From Streptomyces sp. NBC_00250 (GTDB lineage: Bacteria > Actinomycetota > Actinomycetes > Streptomycetales > Streptomycetaceae): DNA of 64,000 nucleotides. Of the stretch, positions 63,268 to 64,000 are shown one piece after another; position 1 is the stretch's first letter, and every line of letters starts with the position of its first letter. Location of the stretch: contig NZ_CP108088.1 of NCBI RefSeq assembly GCF_036192275.1, positions 3,101,501-3,165,500 on the forward strand, in the 5' to 3' direction. The position numbers were made by a program, and so were the translations under genes. The notes under the pieces were generated by a model, which saw nothing but the letters and a program-made list of their open reading frames with translations, had not been told where the DNA came from and made no database searches.

Positions 63268-63999
63268 TCAGCCGATCGGCTTGCGGATCTCCGCGCGGAT
63301 CTTGGCCGTGGTCTCGGCCAGCTCGGCCAGGTCGATGTCCGCCGGGTCGGTGGTGGCCGACTCGGAGGTGACCAGGGCCACGGCGGCCGCCGTGTTGTCG
63401 TCGCCCCAGGCGCACATGGGGAGCGTGGTCGTGCCGAGGGTGTCCTTCGACGTGGTGACCTGGCATCTGACGGTCACGCCGTACCCGGCGGGGGTGAAGT
63501 CCTTGGGCCGGACGACGAGCGTGGAGTCCTTCTCCGTGGCCGCGCCCCTGAGGATGGACGCACGGGTGGCCTCACCGCTCTTGATGCGTCCGTACATTCC
63601 GGAGACGACGAGGGCGGACTCGTCCTTGCCGCTGTACTGCCCGACCGCCGCCTTGGCGTCCTTCACGGTGAAGTCGGGGGCGTCCTCGATCTCCTTGCCC
63701 TGGGTCTCGGAGAGGTCGGCGACCCGGGTGAACTCGCCGTCGAGGAGCGTCTGCGGGACGACGAGCTTGTGCGTCGCCTCCGGGAAGGAGCCGGTGACGC
63801 CGGCGCCGTCGAGCCCGGCCTTCACCCCGTACCCGAGACCGCCGACCAGGACCAGGGATCCGAGGACGATGGCGACGACCGCCCCGGCCGACAGCTTCTT
63901 CTTCGGCGGCGGCCCCATGGGCGGCTGCCCCCAGGCGCCGGCGCCCGGCCCCGGGTACTGAGGCGGAACACCGTGCGGCGGGACACCCTGCGGGGGGAA
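63268..63999 (-). CDS. Membrane-anchored protein with proline-rich N-terminus (5' end outside window)
   Basis: The frame is open to the right edge, so the start is missing. Visible part: a PPQGVPPHGVPPQYPGPG-type cytoplasmic stretch and KKK, one membrane helix (VVAIVLGSLVLVGGLGYGV), then an extracellular domain of about 180 residues with two cysteines (VRCQVTT and PMCAWGDD) that may form a disulphide. This is a common Streptomyces architecture of unknown function. It converges on the PBP gene. Confidence 0.8.
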   Translation of the reverse strand, partial: FPPQGVPPHGVPPQYPGPGAGAWGQPPMGPPPKKKLSAGAVVAIVLGSLVLVGGLGYGVKAGLDGAGVTGSFPEATHKLVVPQTLLDGEFTRVADLSETQGKEIEDAPDFTVKDAKAAVGQYSGKDESALVVSGMYGRIKSGEATRASILRGAATEKDSTLVVRPKDFTPAGYGVTVRCQVTTSKDTLGTTTLPMCAWGDDNTAAAVALVTSESATTDPADIDLAELAETTAKIRAEIRKPIG

Positions 64000-64000
64000 T

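Noticed and set aside
60269..63466. 1065-codon minus-strand frame opposite the FtsW-like and PBP genes
   Set aside because: Antisense to two genes with complete family motifs; its sequence is H/R/G/D-rich noise.

Overview
The window looks like a Streptomyces chromosome. It has very high G+C with a strong third-position GC bias, frequent GTG starts, many four-base stop/start overlaps, and an actinobacterial gene order. From left to right this order is atpIBEFHAGDC next to a DUF2550 gene; rpmE-prfA-prmC-sua5-phosphatase-glyA-wecA-like; rho; thrB-thrC-hom-lysA-nrtL; then a metalloprotease, Ku, a split LigD, a lipoprotein/sensor-kinase pair and an FtsW/PBP pair. Most genes from 1 to 26.6 kb lie on the minus strand.

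Bases 1-27,300 are core genome. They hold the 3' part of a secreted GH18 chitinase, the complete F1Fo ATP synthase operon, cell-wall lipid-carrier and translation-termination genes, an LCP ligase, Rho with a long low-complexity insert, the threonine/lysine branch of the aspartate pathway, a catalytically empty arginyl-tRNA-synthetase-like protein (NrtL), an orphan response regulator and tRNA-Arg(CCG).

Bases 27,254-44,571 form one integrated element of about 17.3 kb in the 3' half of tRNA-Arg(CCG). A 44-bp duplication with one mismatch bounds it, and a pair of direct repeats with 11-bp period (GCGCGTGAS) lies just inside each end. It has the layout of an actinomycete integrative and conjugative element (AICE): integrase and excisionase, a DnaB-N/DUF3987 replication protein, an FtsK/TraB DNA translocase, small membrane and zinc proteins, and a regulatory block (XRE/PLD-like, Nudix, HD, tandem-GntR). 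Extra cargo consists of a diguanylate-cyclase-like GGDEF protein, a SLATT/DUF4231-like membrane protein at the left end, and a coupled Schlafen-AlbA_2 plus four-helix membrane pair at the right end. CTAGCGG/CCGCTAG repeats beside traB are a good candidate transfer locus.

Bases 44,572-50,100, just outside the element, carry a divergent pair: a GmrSD-type (DUF262-DUF1524) nuclease fused to an alkyltransferase-like domain, and a RelE-like/UvrD helicase fusion. This looks like a defence locus beside the same tRNA integration hotspot.

Bases 50,100-64,000 return to conserved chromosome: M4 protease, NHEJ genes, HEAT-repeat protein, lipoprotein and histidine kinase, an FtsW/RodA-family protein and a class B PBP. 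A 32-bp unit present three times at the FtsW/PBP junction makes a chain of overlapping stop and start codons. Several non-coding tandem repeats (17, 25, 33 and 34 bp) lie between genes. All functional calls come from reading the sequence; no database search was run.
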